A stretch of DNA of 64,000 nt from contig QFBS01000001.1 in assembly GCA_003265895.1 (NCBI GenBank), positions 62,001 through 126,000 on the forward strand. Reading direction: 5' to 3'. Each line of letters begins with the position of its first letter. Positions within the stretch are counted from its first letter, which is position 1. This document shows positions 61,260-64,000 of the stretch, in pieces. The DNA comes from Candidatus Marinamargulisbacteria bacterium SCGC AG-410-N11. Its GTDB lineage: Bacteria; Margulisbacteria; Marinamargulisbacteria; GCA-2716485; AG-410-N11. The notes under the pieces are model-generated. The model saw nothing but the letters and a program-made list of their open reading frames with translations. It made no database searches and had not been told where the DNA came from. A program made the translations under genes and the position numbers.

Positions 61260-62356
61260 TGACGTTATCAATTGGTATTGTTGGGTTACCCAACGTTGGA
61301 AAATCAACACTGTTTAATGCTGTCACAAATTCAGGCGTAGAGGCAGAAAACTATCCGTTTTGTACAATAGAACCGAATAAAGGCATTGTACCTATCCCAG
61401 ATCCAAGGCTGGAAAAACTAGGTGCTTTATCAAACACTGATAAAATCATCAATGCAACAATCGAATTTGTAGATATAGCCGGGCTAGTTAAGGGTGCTGC
61501 AAATGGTGAAGGGTTAGGTAATCAGTTTTTAACAAATATAAGACAAACATCTGCTATTTGTCATGTCTGTCGTTGTTTTTCTGATGATAATATTACACAT
61601 GTTCATGGTAATATAGATCCTTTATATGACATTGATATTATTAATTCAGAATTACTATTAGCCGATTTACAGCAAGTAGAAAAAATGAGAGATGCTCAAC
61701 AAAAAAAAGCTAAGTCAAATAAAAAAGAAGAAGTAGCCCTTTTATCGTTATTAAATAAATTATATGATCATTTATCAACAGAAAATCCAGTTAGAACGAT
61801 TCAGTTGTCAGAAACCGAAGAAAAGTTATGTAAACAATATCAATTCCTAACAGCCAAAAAAGTGATATATGTAGCCAATATTAGCGAAGATGAATTAATG
61901 AATAAACTACCTAAATCAGTTGAAAAGGTCAAAGAATATGCCAATAATATGAATGATCAAGTAGTCGTTATTTCAGCAAAAATAGAACAAGAGCTATCTC
62001 AATTAGAACCGGATGAAAAAAAAGAGTATTTAGCAGAACTAGGTTTAGAACAATCAGGTTTAGACCAACTTTCAAAAGCTTGTTTCAAATTATTAGGACT
62101 ACAAACCTTTCTAACAACAGGAAAAAAAGAAACCAGAGCATGGACAATTCCGTCAGGATCGTTAGCACCTCAAGCAGCAGGTGTTATCCATACAGATTTT
62201 GAAAAAGGGTTTATTCGCGCAAATATTATTAATTATTTAGATTTTATAAAAGTTGAGAATTTAAAAGTAGCCAAAGAAAAAGGATTAGTCAGACAAGAAG
62301 GTCGGGACTATATTATGCAAGAAGGTGATATAGTCGAGTTTTTATTTAATGTTTAA
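61259..62356 (+). CDS. ychF: Redox-regulated ATPase/GTPase YchF
   Basis: This 365-residue P-loop protein of the Obg-like family has GLPNVGKSTLFNAVTNS at residues 8-24, NYPFCTIEPNKGIVPIPD, the G3 region FVDIAGLVKGA, NGEGLGNQFL and a coiled-coil insert with KMRDAQQKKAK. The nucleotide-base segment is VANISED. The C-terminal TGS domain includes LQTFLTTGKKETRAWTI and GFIRANIINYLDFI. YchF prefers ATP and is linked to ribosome and stress functions. Length and order are standard. Confidence 0.97.
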   Translation: MTLSIGIVGLPNVGKSTLFNAVTNSGVEAENYPFCTIEPNKGIVPIPDPRLEKLGALSNTDKIINATIEFVDIAGLVKGAANGEGLGNQFLTNIRQTSAICHVCRCFSDDNITHVHGNIDPLYDIDIINSELLLADLQQVEKMRDAQQKKAKSNKKEEVALLSLLNKLYDHLSTENPVRTIQLSETEEKLCKQYQFLTAKKVIYVANISEDELMNKLPKSVEKVKEYANNMNDQVVVISAKIEQELSQLEPDEKKEYLAELGLEQSGLDQLSKACFKLLGLQTFLTTGKKETRAWTIPSGSLAPQAAGVIHTDFEKGFIRANIINYLDFIKVENLKVAKEKGLVRQEGRDYIMQEGDIVEFLFNV

Positions 62357-63143
62357 AACCTTTCTTAAAGGATGTGTAATTGGTATTGCTAATATTATAC
62401 CAGGGGTTAGTGGTGGGACATTTGCAGTAATTTTAGGCGTCTATCAGTCCTTAATTAATTCTTTAGAAGAACTAATTAGTTTTAGATTTAAGAAAGAGTC
62501 CATCGTCTTTTTATTATTAATTGGAATGGGTGCTATTAGCGGAGTTGTAATCTTTGCTAAATTAATCAATTATTGTATGGGTATTAATACAGCCAATACG
62601 TATGCTTTATTTATTGGTTTAATAATAGGAAGTATCCCATTAATCGAAAATCGTTACAAATTAAGACATAATTTATCGTTAATAAATATAATATGCTTTT
62701 GTGTAAGTTTTAGTTGTATGGTTATACTATCGTATTTACCAGAATTTAAATCACTAAGTTATGAATTAATATTAATTACGTTATCTGGGTTTATTGCTAT
62801 GTCTGCTATGATAGTTCCTGGAATTAGCGGTTCACATATTCTATTAATAATAGGTACATATAACCTTATATTAAAAGCTATTTCAGAGTTTAATTTTAAA
62901 TTATTAATTCCATTTATGGTAGGAGCCTTAGTTGGCGTAATAACAACTGCAAAGTCTATAAAATGGTTATTAAAGTATAAACAGTATCAAACTTATTCAT
63001 TTATCATGGGTTTAGTAGTTGGATCTATTCCGTATTTATGGTTTAAAATTGATACAATTAATAATCCTATCTTATTTATTATAATTCTTGTAGTAAGTAT
63101 AGTATCGGTTATATCTTTAGATAAACTATTAGCTAGGCAATAA
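62349..63143 (+). CDS. DUF368 family polyprenyl-phosphate transporter (PopT-like)
   Basis: This 264-residue membrane protein shows the paired DUF368 re-entrant motifs: IANIIPGVSGGTFAVILG at residues 13-30, and later MSAMIVPGISGSHILLIIGT. About eight helices surround them. DUF368 proteins have been assigned as transporters that recycle undecaprenyl phosphate across the cytoplasmic membrane (PopT). This carrier would be needed for peptidoglycan and for the glycan made by the locus at 936-20855. It overlaps ychF by eight bases and converges with the peptidase gene seven bases later. Confidence 0.88.
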   Translation: MFKTFLKGCVIGIANIIPGVSGGTFAVILGVYQSLINSLEELISFRFKKESIVFLLLIGMGAISGVVIFAKLINYCMGINTANTYALFIGLIIGSIPLIENRYKLRHNLSLINIICFCVSFSCMVILSYLPEFKSLSYELILITLSGFIAMSAMIVPGISGSHILLIIGTYNLILKAISEFNFKLLIPFMVGALVGVITTAKSIKWLLKYKQYQTYSFIMGLVVGSIPYLWFKIDTINNPILFIIILVVSIVSVISLDKLLARQ

Positions 63144-63150
63144 TAACTTA

Positions 63151-64000
63151 TTATTTACTAACAACTTTAGTATTTTTTAAAACTTTTTGTAAGAATGTAA
63201 ATTCTTGAGGGTTTTTAAAGTATTGCTGCGCGGTTTTTCGAATATCGTCTTTAGAAATAGAGTCAATATCTTTTGTAATCGATAAATAGTGGTCAAATCC
63301 TCTACCATATAATTCATCGGCAGCTGTAATGATAGCTAAGTTTTCTAAACTAGAAATACGATCTTTATAATAAAACTTTACTTGTGATTTAGCTAAAGAA
63401 AATTCTTTATCCGTAATAGATTCATATTTTACTGATTGAATATGATCTAAGATAATGGATTTAACCCGTTCTACTTTGTCAGCACTCGTTAATGCATAAA
63501 TAAAGAAGTAACCTTGATCAATACCTGTTCTATTCATAGCATGAACGACATATACTAACCCCTCACCTCTAAGCTGAGTATGTAATCTACCTCCTGGGTA
63601 GTTCATACCTGATAGTACAGCATCTAAAATATCAATTTTAAGGTTATCTTCAACCTGATTTAGTTTTGTCGTATCAAAACCTAATAATAATACAGCTACA
63701 TCTTGTTTTATGGGCAGTTCATATGAATTTGCCGATGCATGTATATCGGTTTGAATAGGTAACGAGGGTAATTCATTCTTGGAAGATTTTAATGTACCAA
63801 ATGTACTTTCAATTTTACTTAAGACCTGATCTTGATTAAAATCACCAAAAATTGAAATAACCATATTTTGTGGGTTTTTTAATGATTTAAAATAATCCAT
63901 AATAGACTCACGAGTTAAGTTTTTAATAGTGTCTTTTTCACCTAACTTGCTAAGTCCATAAGGATGTTGTTTAAAAAAAGTCTTTTTAAAATGATAAACA
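63151..64000 (-). CDS. M16 family zinc peptidase, C-terminal part (runs off the window)
   Basis: The reading frame is open to the window edge at 64000, where it reads VYHFKKTFFKQHPYGLSKLG, then KDTIKNLTRESIMDYFKSL and MVISIFGDFNQDQVLSKIE. This is the link and second half of an M16 peptidase. The following stretch has VLLLGFDTTKLN, MNYPGGRLHTQLRGEGLVYV and AMNRTGIDQGYFFIYALT, the R/Y-type substrate-binding C-terminal domain. The zinc motif HxxEH would lie beyond the window. Family members are processing peptidases or periplasmic proteases. At least 283 codons are present. The ATG at 63900 is internal and not the start. Confidence 0.88.
   Translation of the reverse strand, partial: VYHFKKTFFKQHPYGLSKLGEKDTIKNLTRESIMDYFKSLKNPQNMVISIFGDFNQDQVLSKIESTFGTLKSSKNELPSLPIQTDIHASANSYELPIKQDVAVLLLGFDTTKLNQVEDNLKIDILDAVLSGMNYPGGRLHTQLRGEGLVYVVHAMNRTGIDQGYFFIYALTSADKVERVKSIILDHIQSVKYESITDKEFSLAKSQVKFYYKDRISSLENLAIITAADELYGRGFDHYLSITKDIDSISKDDIRKTAQQYFKNPQEFTFLQKVLKNTKVVSK

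Overview
The window is very AT-rich chromosomal DNA, densely coded, from a diderm (outer-membrane) bacterium. A PorV-type outer-membrane barrel and two giant adhesin-like proteins with signal peptides argue for an outer membrane. A SepF division protein next to a YggS/YlmE homologue is more typical of Firmicutes and Cyanobacteria. SepF in a diderm with this kind of giant surface protein would fit the Cyanobacteria/Melainabacteria/Margulisbacteria neighbourhood, but this placement is inference from gene content only. I found no tRNA, rRNA, CRISPR array, insertion sequence or prophage.

Region 1 (1-717, minus strand) ends a pilus-assembly-like (PilN/GspL-type) gene. Region 2 (936-20855) is a surface-glycan locus. 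It holds an ABC flippase, a sugar epimerase, a sugar aminotransferase, two asparagine-synthetase-type amidotransferases, a sugar formyltransferase, a WbmS-like deacetylase, a methyltransferase, three glycosyltransferases and a UDP-GlcNAc 2-epimerase. Embedded in it is a DUF4956-CotH-VTC module. The predicted glycan would carry amino, N-formyl and amide groups. The locus shows decay and rearrangement: a nucleotidyltransferase stub (7723-8010), an inverted methyltransferase remnant (10812-11087) and a fabG-like pseudogene (18249-18670).

Region 3 (20916-30999) is mostly housekeeping: proline dehydrogenase, YjbQ, a radical SAM protein, glyQ-glyS, an MECR-like enoyl reductase, then on the minus strand sfsA and yggS-sepF-mazG, and a YdcF-family protein. 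It ends in an intergenic island (31000-31600) made of five 96-bp tandem repeats followed by a 123-bp imperfect palindrome that shares sequence with the repeat unit.

Region 4 (31703-60695) is dominated by surface proteins. A FlgD-like/sorting-domain protein, a PorV-like barrel and a 4858-residue protein form one operon. Three ordinary genes (Nudix hydrolase, Xer recombinase, site-2 protease) follow, then a second giant protein of about 3536 residues. The two giants take up about 25 kb, nearly 40% of the window. They share a plan: signal peptide, N-terminal beta domain, dozens of GNVGIGT-type repeats, one YadA-head-like island, and a C-terminal DYAEY domain with a short helical tail. Barrel plus sorting-domain protein plus giant adhesins is the best candidate here for an undescribed surface-assembly system.

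Region 5 (60765-64000) holds an acidic unknown protein, ychF, a DUF368 polyprenyl-phosphate transporter and, on the minus strand, the 3' part of an M16 peptidase gene that runs off the window.
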